Shown one piece after another: positions 18,133 through 28,044 of a stretch of 64,000 bases of DNA (position 1 is its first letter; the number at the start of each line of letters is the position of its first letter). Origin of the DNA: Trinickia terrae. GTDB taxonomy: Bacteria; Pseudomonadota; Gammaproteobacteria; Burkholderiales; Burkholderiaceae. The notes beneath the pieces were generated by a model that was given only the letters and a program-made list of their open reading frames with translations, ran no database searches and was not told where the DNA came from. The stretch is taken from the NCBI RefSeq assembly GCF_005144415.1, contig NZ_SWJE01000002.1:75723-139722 (forward strand), in the 5' to 3' direction. Both the position numbers and the translations under genes were made by a program.

Positions 18133-20403
18133 TCAAATCACGGTGAGCGTCTTGAAGCGCTCGAAATAGTCAGGGAAGGTCTTGCCGACGCACTTCGGAT
18201 CGTTGATCCGCACCGGCACGCCGCCAAGACTCACGAGCGAAAAGCACATGGCCATGCGGTGGTCGTCGTAGGTGTCGATCGCGGCGTTCGGCGCGAGCTG
18301 CGCGGGCGGCGTCACCACCAGGTAGTCGGCGCCCTCCTCGACCGTCGCGCCGACCTTGCGCAGCTCGGTCGCCATCGCGGCGATGCGGTCGGTTTCCTTC
18401 ACGCGCCAGCTCGCGATGTTGCGCAGCGTCGACGTGCCGTCGGCGAACAGCGCGGCGACGGCGATCGTCATCGCGGCATCGGGGATCAGGTTGAAGTCCA
18501 TGTCGATCGCTTCGAGCTTGCCGTGGTCGTGACCGACGCCGCGCACTTCGATCCAATCGTCGCCCATCGTCACGTTCGCGCCCATGCGCATCAGTGCGTT
18601 GGCAAAGCCGACGTCACCCTGGATGCTCGCGCGCCCGACGCCTTCGACGCGGATCGGCCCGCCACCGAGCGCGCCCGCAGCGAGAAAGTACGACGCAGAC
18701 GATGCGTCGCCCTCGACCATGATCGAGCCCGGCGACTGGTAGCGCACGCCGGCCGGCACGATGAAGCGCTGCCAGTCTTCGCGCTCGACCGTCACGCCGA
18801 AGCGCGCCATCAGCTTCATCGTGATCTCGATATACGGCTTCGAGATCAGCTCGCCCTCCACTTCGATCACGATCGAGCCGCTTTCCGAACGCACGAGCGG
18901 CAGCGTCATCAGGAGCGCGGTCAGGAACTGGCTCGACACGTCGCCGCGCACCTTGATCGGCGCGTCGACGGCGATCGGCGCCGCGTGGATCGCGAGCGGC
19001 GGATAACCCTCGTTCGCCTCGTAGTCGATCTTCGCGCCGATCTGGCGCAAGCCGTCGACGAGGTCGCCGATCGGCCGCTCGTGCATGCGCGGCACGCCGT
19101 GCACGCGGTATTCGCCGCCGTTGACGGCAAGCGCCGCGGTCAGCGGACGAATCGCCGTGCCGGCGTTGCCTAGGAACAAGTCTGCCGTCTTCGCGACAAA
19201 CGCGCCGCGCGTGCCGGTGACGACGCAGGTGTCGCCGTCGCGCGTGAACAGCACGCCGAGCTTGTCGAGCGCGTCGAGCATCACACGCGTATCGTCCGAA
19301 TCGAGCAGGTTCGTGATCGTCGTTTCGCCTTCCGCGAGCGCGGCCAGCAAGAGCACCCGGTTCGAGATGCTCTTCGATCCAGGCAGCCGGACGGTGCCGG
19401 CCGCACGGGAGAACGGTCCGAGGTCGATATATTCCATGGTGTGTCCTGTTATTTCGAGGGACGGGTGCCCGGCCGCAGCCTTGCCGCCGCGCTCCTGCCA
19501 TTCAGTGCGGGCTTTGCGCGAGCGCGCGAACGCGGCTTCGAGCGCCGCGCCGTCGCCGGCTTCGATCGCCGCGCGCAGGCGCGCAAGAACGGCCGTATAC
19601 GCGTCGAGCTCTGCGAGCAAGGCGGTGCGGTTCGCCACGCAGATGTCGCGCCACATCTCCGGGCTCGACGCGGCGATCCGCGTGAAATCGCGGAAACCGC
19701 CGGCGGCGAACGAGAATTTCAGGTCGGCGTCCGGCGCTTCGAGAATCTGCTCGACGAGCGCGAACGAGAGCACGTGCGGCAAGTGGCTCACCGACGCCAG
19801 GACACGGTCGTGCTGCTCGACGCTCATGCGGCTGACGAGCGCGCCAGTCGCACGCCACATCGCGTCGATGCGCTCGACGGCCACCGGCGCGTTCTCCGCC
19901 AGCGGACACAGCACGACGTTGCGGCCGGCGTAGAGATCGGCCAGCGCCGCCTCGACGCCGCTCGACTCCCGGCCCGCAATCGGATGCCCCGGCACGAACT
20001 GGCCGATGCGCGAACCGAGCGCCTCACGCGCTGCGGCGACAACGTCCGACTTCGTGCTGCCCGCGTCGGTCACGAGGGTCGAGCCGTCGAGAAACGGGGC
20101 GATGCGGGTAAGCAGCGGCAGCGTCTGAGCGACCGGCGCGGCGAGCAGGACGATGTCGGCGCCGGCGAGCGCCGCGCGCAACTGCGCGTCGTCGCCGAGC
20201 GCAGCGGCGACGTCGATCACGCCCAGCTCTCGCGCGCGCTCGATCGACGCCGCCGAACGGCCGACGCCGATCACCGTGCCTCTCGTGCCGCCGGGCCCCG
20301 TCGCCGCATCGCGTTCGCGCAGCGCGCGCGCGAGCGACCCGCCGATCAGCCCGACACCGAAAATCACCAGTTTGTTGAATGAAAACGCGGCCACGACGGA
20401 CAT
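18133..20403 (-). CDS. tyrA-aroA: Continuous prephenate dehydrogenase / EPSP synthase frame (TyrA-AroA)
   Basis: One open frame of 756 codons encodes both enzymes. Residues 1 to about 305 are prephenate dehydrogenase (Rossmann loop [14 protein letters not shown]; catalytic-region [16 protein letters not shown]) for tyrosine synthesis. Residues 323-756 are 3-phosphoshikimate 1-carboxyvinyltransferase ([30 protein letters not shown]; final [16 protein letters not shown]) of the shikimate pathway. The join is a short linker after [11 protein letters not shown], with no stop. An internal ATG at 19437 begins a full-length 434-residue AroA and has AGGA six bases upstream, so the cell may make a fusion, separate AroA, or both. 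The pair is normally two adjacent genes in related genomes as I recall them. The TyrA start [10 protein letters not shown] has no clear Shine-Dalgarno. Confidence 0.9.
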   Translation of the reverse strand: MSVVAAFSFNKLVIFGVGLIGGSLARALRERDAATGPGGTRGTVIGVGRSAASIERARELGVIDVAAALGDDAQLRAALAGADIVLLAAPVAQTLPLLTRIAPFLDGSTLVTDAGSTKSDVVAAAREALGSRIGQFVPGHPIAGRESSGVEAALADLYAGRNVVLCPLAENAPVAVERIDAMWRATGALVSRMSVEQHDRVLASVSHLPHVLSFALVEQILEAPDADLKFSFAAGGFRDFTRIAASSPEMWRDICVANRTALLAELDAYTAVLARLRAAIEAGDGAALEAAFARSRKARTEWQERGGKAAAGHPSLEITGHTMEYIDLGPFSRAAGTVRLPGSKSISNRVLLLAALAEGETTITNLLDSDDTRVMLDALDKLGVLFTRDGDTCVVTGTRGAFVAKTADLFLGNAGTAIRPLTAALAVNGGEYRVHGVPRMHERPIGDLVDGLRQIGAKIDYEANEGYPPLAIHAAPIAVDAPIKVRGDVSSQFLTALLMTLPLVRSESGSIVIEVEGELISKPYIEITMKLMARFGVTVEREDWQRFIVPAGVRYQSPGSIMVEGDASSASYFLAAGALGGGPIRVEGVGRASIQGDVGFANALMRMGANVTMGDDWIEVRGVGHDHGKLEAIDMDFNLIPDAAMTIAVAALFADGTSTLRNIASWRVKETDRIAAMATELRKVGATVEEGADYLVVTPPAQLAPNAAIDTYDDHRMAMCFSLVSLGGVPVRINDPKCVGKTFPDYFERFKTLTVI
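19435..19447 (-). promoter_or_regulatory. Internal aroA start with ribosome binding site
   Basis: AGGA at 19444-19447 lies six bases before ATG (19435-19437) on the minus strand, inside the tyrA-aroA frame. The following codons read [14 protein letters not shown], the usual AroA N-terminus. This supports independent or re-initiated AroA translation. Confidence 0.65.
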
Positions 20404-20406
20404 GCT

Positions 20407-20438
20407 AAAAAAGCGCGCGGGCAAAAACGCTCGCGCGC
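20407..20438 (-). terminator. Terminator-like hairpin between hisC and tyrA
   Basis: GCGCGCG (20413-20419) pairs with CGCGCGC (20432-20438) around a 12-base loop, followed on the minus strand by TTTTTT. The T run ends three bases before the tyrA ATG, so the structure could end the hisC transcript or attenuate entry into tyrA. Confidence 0.7.
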
Positions 20439-20467
20439 GGGATGGCAATCAACCGCTCGGTTGCCTA

Positions 20468-21604
20468 TCAGGCAGCGAGCGCCTTTTCGAGCGCTGCGAT
20501 GAACGCTTCGTTTTCTTCCGGCAAGCCGATCGTCACACGCAGCCACTGCGGCAGCCCATAGTTGCCGACCGGCCGCACGATCACCCCTTGCTTCAAGAGC
20601 GCCAGATTGACGCGCGCACCGGCGCCGTCGTCATTGCCGACGCGCACCAGCACGAAGTTGCCGTACGAGGGCACGTACTCGAGATCGAGCTTCTCGAACG
20701 CCTCGGTCAGCCGGCGATAGCCCGCCGCATTAAGCGCCGCGCTCTTTTCGAGAAACGCGCGATCGTTCAGCGCCGCGACGGCAGCGGCCTGCGCGAGCGT
20801 GTTGACGTTGAACGGCTGGCGCAGGCGGTTCAGCAAATCGATCAGCTCCGGCTGCGCGATCGCGAAACCGACGCGCAAGCCGGCAAGCCCGAACGCCTTC
20901 GAGAACGTGCGCGACACGAGCAGGTTCGGGTAGCGGCGCGTCCACGCGATCGAGTCATAGCGCTTGTCCGCCGCGAGATACTCGGTGTACGCCTCGTCGA
21001 GCACCACGGCGACGCTCTTCGGCACCTTCTCGAGAAACGCCTCGAGCGCGGGACCTTCGATGAACGTGCCGGTCGGGTTGTTCGGGTTGGCGACGAACAT
21101 GAGACGCGTGTCGGCATCGATCGCCTTCAGCATGGCGTCGAGGTCATGGCCGTGCTTCACCGCCGGCGCCCCAGAGGAAGTCCCCTTGGGGGGCACGACG
21201 ATCGCCCGCGCGCCGATTCCCTGCGTCGCGAGCGCATACACCGCGAACGAGTATTGCGAGTAGACGATAGCCTGACTCTTCTCGACGAGCGCGTGCGCCG
21301 CCAGCTCGAGGATGTCGTTGCTGCCGTTGCCAAGCGTGATCCAGTCGGCCGGCACGCCGTAGTGCTCGCTCAATGCGACCTTCAGCTCGAACGCGTTCGC
21401 ATCCGGATAGCGGCCGAGATCGGCGGCGGCCTGCGCCATCGCCGCCTTCGCCGACTCCGGCATGCCGAGCGGATTTTCGTTCGAAGCGAGCTTCACGATG
21501 TGCGCTTCGTCGAGGCCGAACTCGCGGGCGACTTCCGAAATCGGCTTGCCGGCGACGTAGGGCGCGATAGCGCGCACATAGGAAGGGCCGTATTGCGTTG
21601 TCAT
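20468..21604 (-). CDS. hisC: Histidinol-phosphate aminotransferase
   Basis: This PLP enzyme of 378 residues converts imidazole-acetol phosphate to histidinol phosphate. In this aromatic cluster it may also act on phenylpyruvate or prephenate, as many HisC proteins do. The PLP lysine is in SRTFSKAFGLAG. NPNNPTGTFI and the N-terminal KLASNENPLG are typical. An insertion of roughly 9 residues (PPKGTSSGAP, bases about 21168-21198) sits between VVP and AVKHGHDLDAM. It matches a dispersed DNA repeat (family C). The start codon and Shine-Dalgarno are inside an 11-bp hairpin. Confidence 0.93.
   Translation of the reverse strand: MTTQYGPSYVRAIAPYVAGKPISEVAREFGLDEAHIVKLASNENPLGMPESAKAAMAQAAADLGRYPDANAFELKVALSEHYGVPADWITLGNGSNDILELAAHALVEKSQAIVYSQYSFAVYALATQGIGARAIVVPPKGTSSGAPAVKHGHDLDAMLKAIDADTRLMFVANPNNPTGTFIEGPALEAFLEKVPKSVAVVLDEAYTEYLAADKRYDSIAWTRRYPNLLVSRTFSKAFGLAGLRVGFAIAQPELIDLLNRLRQPFNVNTLAQAAAVAALNDRAFLEKSAALNAAGYRRLTEAFEKLDLEYVPSYGNFVLVRVGNDDGAGARVNLALLKQGVIVRPVGNYGLPQWLRVTIGLPEENEAFIAALEKALAA
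21168..21198 (-). repeat. Repeat family C, in-frame insertion inside hisC
   Basis: On the minus strand this reads CCCCCCAAGGGGACTTCCTC and then TGGGGCG. It aligns with a copy at 40236-40264 over about 27 bases with some five differences. It adds about nine codons without shifting the frame, at a surface-loop position where other HisC proteins are shorter as I recall them. Confidence 0.65.
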
Positions 21605-21640
21605 GATGCCTCCCGCCGGACCGCCCCAAGGGAGGCATCA
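21601..21640 (-). promoter_or_regulatory. hisC RBS-sequestering hairpin
   Basis: TGATGCCTCCC and GGGAGGCATCA (11 bp, perfect) flank a 15-base loop. On the hisC mRNA the 3' arm contains the GGGAGG Shine-Dalgarno and extends to the A of the AUG, so the folded leader would hide the start site. What would open it (a protein, small RNA, temperature or upstream translation) is unknown. Confidence 0.6.
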
Positions 21641-21664
21641 GCCCCCTCGGGGGGCAGCGAACGA
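21610..21664 (-). repeat. GC-rich repeat family B, upstream of hisC
   Basis: On the minus strand this reads GTTCGCTGCCCCCCGAGGGG, a spacer, then TTGGGGCGGTCCGGCGGG, and ends at the hisC ribosome binding site. The second copy is at 41638-41690 before the TPR gene. Both contain a GCCCCC-CGA-GGGGGC hairpin. Confidence 0.75.
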
Positions 21665-21761
21665 CAGTGAGCATGGGGGTGGTTCATGTATGTCTCCAGA
21701 TCGGACGAGCTAGTTGTGGGCGGTCAAGCGCTCGAGCGCGACGCAGCCAAAGCGCCGGGCA

Positions 21762-22844
21762 TCACCGCGCGCGCGGATACGAGCCGAGAATCTTCAGGAA
21801 CGCGGCCATCTTCTCGAGCTCGGCCAACGCGGCCGCGACGGACGGGTTTTCGCGATGGCCTTCGACATCGATATAGAAGTAGTACTCCCACGTGCCGACG
21901 CGCGCCGGACGCGATTCGAAGCGCGTCATCGACACGCCGTGCCGCGCGAGCGGCTCGAGCAGCTTGAACACCGCGCCGGCCTCGTTCTTCACCGACACGA
22001 TCAGCGACGTCTGGTCGCGCCCGCTCACGCCGGCCGGCTCCTTGCCGATCATCACGAAGCGCGTGCGGTTGTGCGGATCGTCCTGGATCAGCGCGTACGC
22101 GACCTGCAGGCCGTAGTGGGCAGCCGCGCGATCGCCCGCGATCGCGGCGACAGTCGGATCGCTCGCCGCCAGGCGTGCGGCCTCCGCATTGCTCGACACC
22201 GCCTGGCGCTCGAGATGCGGTGCGTTCGTCGCGAGCCAGCGCTGGCATTGCGCGAGCGCCTGCGCATGCGCGCAGACGCGCGTCACGCCGGTCAGCCCGC
22301 CGCTTTGCGTGAGGAGATTGTGGTGAATCGGCAAGGCGAGCTCGCCGCCGATCACGAGTTGCGTTTGCAACAGCAGGTCGAGCGTGCGCGACACCGCGCC
22401 TTCGCTCGAATTCTCGACCGGCACGACGCCGAAGTCTGCGGCGCCCGCCTCGACTGAACGGAACACTTCGTCGATCGAAGGGCACGCGAGCCCTTCGATC
22501 GACCGGCCGAAGTACTCGTACATCGCCTGCTCGCTATAGGTGCCGACAGGCCCGAGGAACGCCGCACGGACCTGCTGCTCGAGCGCCCGGCTCGCCGCCA
22601 TGATCTCGCGCCAGATCGCGCTGATGTGCTCGCCCGCGAGCGGGCCGGCGCTCATGTCCTGCAAGCGCGCGATGACCTGCTGCTCGCGCTCGGGCCGGAA
22701 CACCGGCGCGTTGTAATGCTTCTTGACCTCGCCCACTTCGAGGGCGATCGCTGCGCGCTGGTTGAGCAGCGCGATCAGCTGCGCATCGATCGCATCGATG
22801 CGATCGCGCAGCGGTTTGAGCTTGGTATTGAGTTCGTCGTCCAT
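21762..22844 (-). CDS. pheA: Bifunctional chorismate mutase / prephenate dehydratase (P-protein)
   Basis: This enzyme commits chorismate to phenylalanine. It has 360 residues: a helical chorismate mutase domain (about 5-90, LRDRIDAIDAQLIALLNQRAA), a prephenate dehydratase domain (about 93-270, FLGPVGTYSEQA, with the catalytic TRF in HNRTRFVMIG), and a C-terminal ACT domain (about 283-358, TRFESRPARVGTWEYYFYID) where phenylalanine gives feedback inhibition. It lies between serC (55 bases) and hisC in the conserved Burkholderia order. Confidence 0.96.
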   Translation of the reverse strand: MDDELNTKLKPLRDRIDAIDAQLIALLNQRAAIALEVGEVKKHYNAPVFRPEREQQVIARLQDMSAGPLAGEHISAIWREIMAASRALEQQVRAAFLGPVGTYSEQAMYEYFGRSIEGLACPSIDEVFRSVEAGAADFGVVPVENSSEGAVSRTLDLLLQTQLVIGGELALPIHHNLLTQSGGLTGVTRVCAHAQALAQCQRWLATNAPHLERQAVSSNAEAARLAASDPTVAAIAGDRAAAHYGLQVAYALIQDDPHNRTRFVMIGKEPAGVSGRDQTSLIVSVKNEAGAVFKLLEPLARHGVSMTRFESRPARVGTWEYYFYIDVEGHRENPSVAAALAELEKMAAFLKILGSYPRAR

Positions 22845-22899
22845 GCGTAAAGTCGGCCGTGTCGAAAGTAGGCGCGCCGCCTCCCCCGGGTCGAAGAGA

Positions 22900-23982
22900 T
22901 CAGGCCTTGCGCTGTTCGAATTCCTTCATGTACTCGACCAGCGCCTTGACGCCTTCGAGCGGCACCGCGTTGTAAATCGACGCCCGCATTCCGCCTACGG
23001 ACTTGTGGCCCTTCAGCTGCAACAGCCCGCGCGCCTTCGCGCCGGCCAGGAAATCTTCGTTGCGCGACTCGTCCGCGAGAAAGAACGGCACGTTCATCCG
23101 CGAACGCGAAGCGCGTTCAACCTTGTTGATATAGAAATCGCTGGCGTCGATCGCGTTATAGAGCAGCTTCGATTTCTCGATGTTGTGCGCTTCGATCGCC
23201 TGCAAACCGCCTTGCTTCTTGAGCCACTTGAAGACCAGGCCCGCGATGTAGATCGCGTAGGTGGGCGGCGTGTTGTACATCGAATTGTGTTCGGCGACGG
23301 TCTTCCACTCGAACGCCGACGGGCAGATCGGCAGCGCGCGGTCGAGCAGGTCCTCGCGCACGATCACGACGGTGACGCCCGCCATCCCGATGTTCTTCTG
23401 CGCACCGCCGTAGATGGCGCCGAACTTCGCGACGTCGAGCGGGCGCGACAGGATGTGCGACGACACGTCGGCCACGAGCGGAATATCGCCAAGATCGGGA
23501 ATATCGAAGGTCTCGACGCCGTGGATCGTCTCGTTCGTGCACAGGTGCACATAGGCCGGATCGTCGGAGAGCCGCCATTCGGCGCGCGCCGGCGAGCGCG
23601 TGAAGCCGTCGGCAGTCTGGCCGCTCGCGGCGAGGTGCGGGGCGCAATACTTGTGCGCTTCCTTGAAGGTCTTTTGCGACCAGGAGCCAGTCAGGACAAA
23701 GTCGGCGGTCTTCTTGGCGCCGAGCAGGTTCATCGGCACGATCGCGTTTTCACCAAGGCCGCCGCCTTGCAAGAACAGGATGCGATGGCTCGCGGGCACC
23801 TCGAGCAACTCGCGCAGGTCGGTCAGCGCCTCTTCGTGGATCGACATGAACTCCTTGCCGCGATGGCTCATCTCCATCACGCTCATGCCGCTGCCGCGCC
23901 AATCGAGCATCTCGTCGGCGGCTTGGCGCAACACTTCCTCTGGCAGCGCCGCAGGTCCGGCGGAGAAATTGAAGACGCGCAT
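22900..23982 (-). CDS. serC: Phosphoserine aminotransferase
   Basis: This PLP enzyme makes phosphoserine from 3-phosphohydroxypyruvate and also serves pyridoxal phosphate synthesis. It has 360 residues and starts [15 protein letters not shown]. The PLP lysine lies in [14 protein letters not shown], and the phosphate-binding GSMS-like segment is TGSWSQKTF. It is the entry gene of the serC-pheA-hisC-tyrA-aroA-cmk-rpsA supraoperon. A long hairpin at 24047-24086 separates it from the gene upstream. Confidence 0.96.
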   Translation of the reverse strand: MRVFNFSAGPAALPEEVLRQAADEMLDWRGSGMSVMEMSHRGKEFMSIHEEALTDLRELLEVPASHRILFLQGGGLGENAIVPMNLLGAKKTADFVLTGSWSQKTFKEAHKYCAPHLAASGQTADGFTRSPARAEWRLSDDPAYVHLCTNETIHGVETFDIPDLGDIPLVADVSSHILSRPLDVAKFGAIYGGAQKNIGMAGVTVVIVREDLLDRALPICPSAFEWKTVAEHNSMYNTPPTYAIYIAGLVFKWLKKQGGLQAIEAHNIEKSKLLYNAIDASDFYINKVERASRSRMNVPFFLADESRNEDFLAGAKARGLLQLKGHKSVGGMRASIYNAVPLEGVKALVEYMKEFEQRKA

Positions 23983-24046
23983 CGTGTGGGAATCCCGAAA
24001 GAGGACGCGGCGGCAAAAGGAAATACCCCAAAACCGCGCCTGAAAA

Positions 24047-24086
24047 GATAATGGCCGTTCGCGCTCTCGCGCAAACGGCCATTATC
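24047..24086 (-). terminator. Long hairpin terminator after the DUF2059 gene
   Basis: GATAATGGCCGTT and AACGGCCATTATC form a 13-bp perfect stem with a second 4-bp CGCG stem in the loop, followed on the minus strand by TTTTC. It lies 100 bases past the DUF2059 stop and 64 bases before serC. The weak T run makes it equally possible that it works as an mRNA-end stabiliser or leader element. Confidence 0.6.
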
Positions 24087-24188
24087 GCACTGTCGACGGT
24101 ACGCCGCCAAACCATGGCGCCCCACCGGCCCGGCCGACCCGCCGGACACGCTCCTGGAGCAGGGCCCGCGGATCTTATGACCGGCTGA

Positions 24189-24797
24189 TTACTTGCCCGG
24201 CTTGACCGACGCGACTTCCTTGTCGGCCTGGTCGCGCGTTGCCTTGATCGATTGCGGCATGTACTTCTGCATCAGGCCGTTCACGACATCGCGGCCAACC
24301 TGGTCTTGCACCTGGATGAACTTGCGGCCGGTCGGGCTCTTGTAGAACGTCGTCAGGTCCTTGATTTCCTGCGTCGAGTAGTACTTCGCGTATGCCTCGT
24401 ACTGAGCCTGCATCGCGTCCTGGCGGAACGAGTCCGTCGCGAACACCTGACCTGCCGAATCAACCAGCTTCGGCACCGAGTTCTTCTGCAGCGCCGGCAC
24501 GGCGGCTTGCTTCTGCTTGTCCGTCAGCGTCTTGTTTTCCGACAGCGCGTCCGACAGGATCGCCGGGACCAGCTGCTTCGCCTGCATTTGCGCGCTGTTG
24601 CCGATCGCGCCAACCAGCTTCTGAGCGTCGATCGCCTCGAGCAGGTCCTTGATCGCCCCTTGCTTGGCGGGATCGACCGGAGCTGCTGCCGGCGCCGCCG
24701 TGTCAGCCGGCGCTTGACTCTGGAGCGCCTGCGCCATCGCAAAGGTCGGCACGAAAGCAGCCAGCAGCATCCATTGTTTGAATCGTTGTTGCATCAT
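24189..24797 (-). CDS. DUF2059 domain-containing secreted protein
   Basis: This 202-residue protein has a signal peptide (MMQQRFKQWMLLAAFVPTFAMAQA) and an Ala/Pro-rich spacer. Its helical DUF2059-type domain carries the family feature YEAYAKYYSTQEIKDLTTFYKSPTG near residues 130-160. The function of the family is not established. Its position between gyrA and serC is shared with related genomes as I remember them. A short low-complexity N-terminus and periplasmic location are the only other things that can be said. Confidence 0.82.
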   Translation of the reverse strand: MMQQRFKQWMLLAAFVPTFAMAQALQSQAPADTAAPAAAPVDPAKQGAIKDLLEAIDAQKLVGAIGNSAQMQAKQLVPAILSDALSENKTLTDKQKQAAVPALQKNSVPKLVDSAGQVFATDSFRQDAMQAQYEAYAKYYSTQEIKDLTTFYKSPTGRKFIQVQDQVGRDVVNGLMQKYMPQSIKATRDQADKEVASVKPGK

Positions 24798-24936
24798 TAC
24801 TCCCTAGAAGAAATAGAGTCGAATTACTTAACGCACGAAGCGTATCGCAACCCTGCGTTGCGCGGTCTTTCGCTTCGTGCGGAGCTCCTTGCGGTTACTT
24901 TCTCAGGCGCGCAGCCGTACACGATTCGCGTGCCGG

Positions 24937-27549
24937 TCAGCTTTCGCCGTTCTCGTCGTCCGCCGCCGTACCTTCGGCATCGCCTTCGCCATCCGCCTCG
25001 GCGATTTGCTGCAGGCCGGAGAGCTTGGTGCCGTCATCAAGGCTGATGAGTGTAACACCTTGCGTTGCACGGCCCATTTCGCGGATCTCCGAAACGCGCG
25101 TACGGATCAGCACACCAGTCGTCGTGATCAACATGATCTGGCCTTCGGCGTCGACGAGCGTCGCCGCGACAACCTTGCCGTTGCGCTCCGACGTCTGGAT
25201 CGCGATCATCCCCTTCGTGCCGCGCCCGTGGCGCGTGTATTCGGTGATCGGAGTGCGCTTGCCGTAGCCGTTCTCGGTCGCGGTCAGCACCGACTGCTGC
25301 TCGCTGCCCGCCACCAGCATCGCGATGACCTGCTGCCCATCGTCGAGCTGCATGCCGCGCACGCCTCGCGCTTCACGGCCCATCGGACGCACGTCGTTTT
25401 CGTCGAAGCGCACAGCCTTGCCCGAATCGGAGAACAGCATCACGTCGTGCGCGCCGTCGGTGATCGCGGCGCCGATCAGGTAATCACCCTCGTCGAGGCC
25501 GACCGCAATAATACCCTTGCGCAATGGTCTGCTGAAAGCCTCGAGCGGCGTCTTCTTGACCGTACCGAGCGCCGTCGCCATGAAGACGAACTTGTCGGCC
25601 GAGAATTCCTTGACCGGCAGCACGACGTTGATCTTCTCGCCATCCTGCAGCGGGAACATGTTGACAATCGGACGGCCGCGCGAGTTGCGCGAGCCCTGCG
25701 GCACCTCGTAGACCTTCACCCAGTAAACGCGGCCGCGGTTCGAGAAGCACAGGATGTGGTCGTGCGTATTCGCGATGAAGAGCGTGTCGATCCAGTCGTC
25801 TTCCTTCATCTGCGTCGCCTGCTTGCCGCGACCTCCGCGCTTCTGGGCCCGATATTCGGACAACGGCTGCGATTTCACGTAACCGGCGTGCGACATCGTC
25901 ACGACCATGTCCTGCGGCGTGATGAGGTCTTCGGTGTTCAGCTCGGTCGCGTTCATCTCGATCTTCGAGCGGCGCGCGTCGCCGAACTCGGACTTCACGG
26001 CCGTCAACTCGTCGGTGATGATCGCGGTGATCCGCTCCGGGCGCGCCAGGATGTCGAGCAGGTCAGCGATCTGCGCCATCACTTCGCGGTACTCGCCGAT
26101 GATCTTGTCCTGCTCGAGACCGGTCAGGCGTTGCAGGCGCATCTGCAGAATTTCCTGCGCCTGGGTATCGGACAGCTTGTAGAGGCCGTCGCCCTGCATC
26201 CCGAACGCCGGGTTCAGCCCTTCGGGGCGATAGGCGTCGCGGCCGCCCGCGGACGCGTTATCGGTTTCCGCGCGCGACAGCATCTCGCGCACGAGCGACG
26301 AATCCCATGCCCGCGCCATCAGCTCCTGCTTGGCGATCGGCGGAGTCGGCGCGGCCTTGATGATGGCGATGAACTCGTCGATGTTGGCGAGCGCGACTGC
26401 GAGACCCTCGAGCACATGGCCGCGTTCGCGCGCCTTGCGCAACTCGTATACGGTGCGCCGCGTCAGCACTTCCCGTCGATGCGACAGGAACGCGCTAAGC
26501 ATTTCCTTAAGATTGAGCAGCTTCGGCTGGCCGTCGACGAGCGCGACCATGTTCATGCCGAACGTGTCCTGCAGCTGGGTCGCCTTATATAGATTGTTGA
26601 GGACAACCTCGGGAACCTCGCCGCGCTTCAGCTCGATTACGACGCGCATGCCGCTCTTGTCGGACTCGTCGCGAATATCGGAGATGCCTTCCAGCTTCTT
26701 CTCGTTGACGAGCTCGGCGATGCGCTCGAGCAGCGAGCGCTTGTTAACTTGATACGGCAGCTCGTCGACGATGATCGCCATGCGCTGGCCGCGATCGATC
26801 TCCTCGAAGTGCGTCGCCGCGCGCATCACGACGCGGCCGCGGCCGGTGCGATAGCCGTCGCGCACGCCCGCCACGCCGTAGATGATGCCGGCGGTCGGGA
26901 AATCGGGGGCGGGAATGATCTCGATCAACTCATCGATGCTTGCCTGCGGGTTCTTCAGCAGGTGATGGCAAGCGTCGACGACTTCATTCAAGTTGTGCGG
27001 CGGAATATTGGTGGCCATCCCCACCGCGATCCCCGACGATCCATTGATCAGCAGATTGGGGATCCGCGCGGGCAGGATGAGCGGCTCGTTCTCGCTGCCG
27101 TCATAGTTCAGACCGAAATCGACGGTTTCCTTATCTATATCAGCAAGCAGTTCATGGCCGATCTTCGCCATGCGGATTTCGGTGTAGCGCATCGCGGCGG
27201 CGTTGTCACCGTCGATCGACCCGAAATTGCCCTGCCCGTCCACCAGCATGTAGCGCAGAGAGAAGTCCTGCGCCATCCGGACGATGGTTTCGTATACAGC
27301 ACTGTCGCCGTGCGGATGGTATTTACCGATCACGTCGCCGACGATACGCGCTGACTTCTTATAGGCACGGTTCCAGTCGTTGTTGAGTTCGTGCATCGCG
27401 TACAGGACGCGCCGGTGCACTGGTTTCAAGCCGTCGCGGACATCGGGAAGCGCTCGCCCCACGATCACGCTCATTGCGTAATCGAGATACGAACGGCGCA
27501 TTTCCTCCTCGAGGGAGATTGGCAGAGTCTCTTTGGCGAATTGATCCAT
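24937..27549 (-). CDS. gyrA: DNA gyrase subunit A
   Basis: This is the catalytic subunit of the type II topoisomerase that introduces negative supercoils. From [17 protein letters not shown] the protein has 870 residues. The active-site tyrosine is Tyr122 in [11 protein letters not shown]. The quinolone-resistance region reads [11 protein letters not shown], so Ser83 (wild-type-like) and Glu87 in place of the E. coli Asp. The GyrA-box appears as QKRGGRGK, and the C-terminal pinwheel repeats follow. The acidic tail ends DDENGES. It is the first gene of the long minus-strand block. Confidence 0.98.
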   Translation of the reverse strand: MDQFAKETLPISLEEEMRRSYLDYAMSVIVGRALPDVRDGLKPVHRRVLYAMHELNNDWNRAYKKSARIVGDVIGKYHPHGDSAVYETIVRMAQDFSLRYMLVDGQGNFGSIDGDNAAAMRYTEIRMAKIGHELLADIDKETVDFGLNYDGSENEPLILPARIPNLLINGSSGIAVGMATNIPPHNLNEVVDACHHLLKNPQASIDELIEIIPAPDFPTAGIIYGVAGVRDGYRTGRGRVVMRAATHFEEIDRGQRMAIIVDELPYQVNKRSLLERIAELVNEKKLEGISDIRDESDKSGMRVVIELKRGEVPEVVLNNLYKATQLQDTFGMNMVALVDGQPKLLNLKEMLSAFLSHRREVLTRRTVYELRKARERGHVLEGLAVALANIDEFIAIIKAAPTPPIAKQELMARAWDSSLVREMLSRAETDNASAGGRDAYRPEGLNPAFGMQGDGLYKLSDTQAQEILQMRLQRLTGLEQDKIIGEYREVMAQIADLLDILARPERITAIITDELTAVKSEFGDARRSKIEMNATELNTEDLITPQDMVVTMSHAGYVKSQPLSEYRAQKRGGRGKQATQMKEDDWIDTLFIANTHDHILCFSNRGRVYWVKVYEVPQGSRNSRGRPIVNMFPLQDGEKINVVLPVKEFSADKFVFMATALGTVKKTPLEAFSRPLRKGIIAVGLDEGDYLIGAAITDGAHDVMLFSDSGKAVRFDENDVRPMGREARGVRGMQLDDGQQVIAMLVAGSEQQSVLTATENGYGKRTPITEYTRHGRGTKGMIAIQTSERNGKVVAATLVDAEGQIMLITTTGVLIRTRVSEIREMGRATQGVTLISLDDGTKLSGLQQIAEADGEGDAEGTAADDENGES

Positions 27550-28044
27550 TATCCGTATCTTTTCCAAGCGAAGACGGACGCCGGATTCGACGAACCCCGC
27601 CCGCGCTCGCATTGGCGCTGCAAACGCAGCGCATCACGCGATTCTAACATGCGGCGCAACCGCTCCCGGGAGGGCACGTACTCCCCCATTGCGAAGCGGT
27701 CCGAAGCCGCTGCAAACCACTTTCGCGGCGCTATTGACGAAACGAATTTTCTTTGCTCCAGGCACGCCTCATGCCCAAGCCGAACAGCCGCTCAGGCCCG
27801 CCAGCCTTACTGTTGCGCATGCACCACAATTGTGTTGGGGTATCAGAACGGGCAGGAATTTTTTTTCGTGGGTCGGGAACTGTATGGCAAAATGCCAACG
27901 CACTCGGTTAGACACTGCTCGAAGTGTCTTCAGCGCTCGGCGTTTTTGTGCCGCACCAATGTTATACTTCGAGCAATGTATGACTTGTCTTCGTCAACAG
28001 GCTCGCAGTAAACCTGCGGTAATCTCAATTTCGAGAGGAGAAAT
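27550..28044. other. Divergent intergenic region gyrA / OmpA-family gene (495 bases)
   Basis: No gene is seen. It must hold the gyrA promoter (minus) and the promoter of the OmpA-family gene (plus). A TATACT at 27963-27968 is a likely -10 for the latter. A short hairpin GACACTGCTCGAAGTGTC is at 27911-27928. AGAGGAGA lies just before the plus-strand ATG. The stretch 27830-27980 is more AT-rich than its surroundings. Confidence 0.55.
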
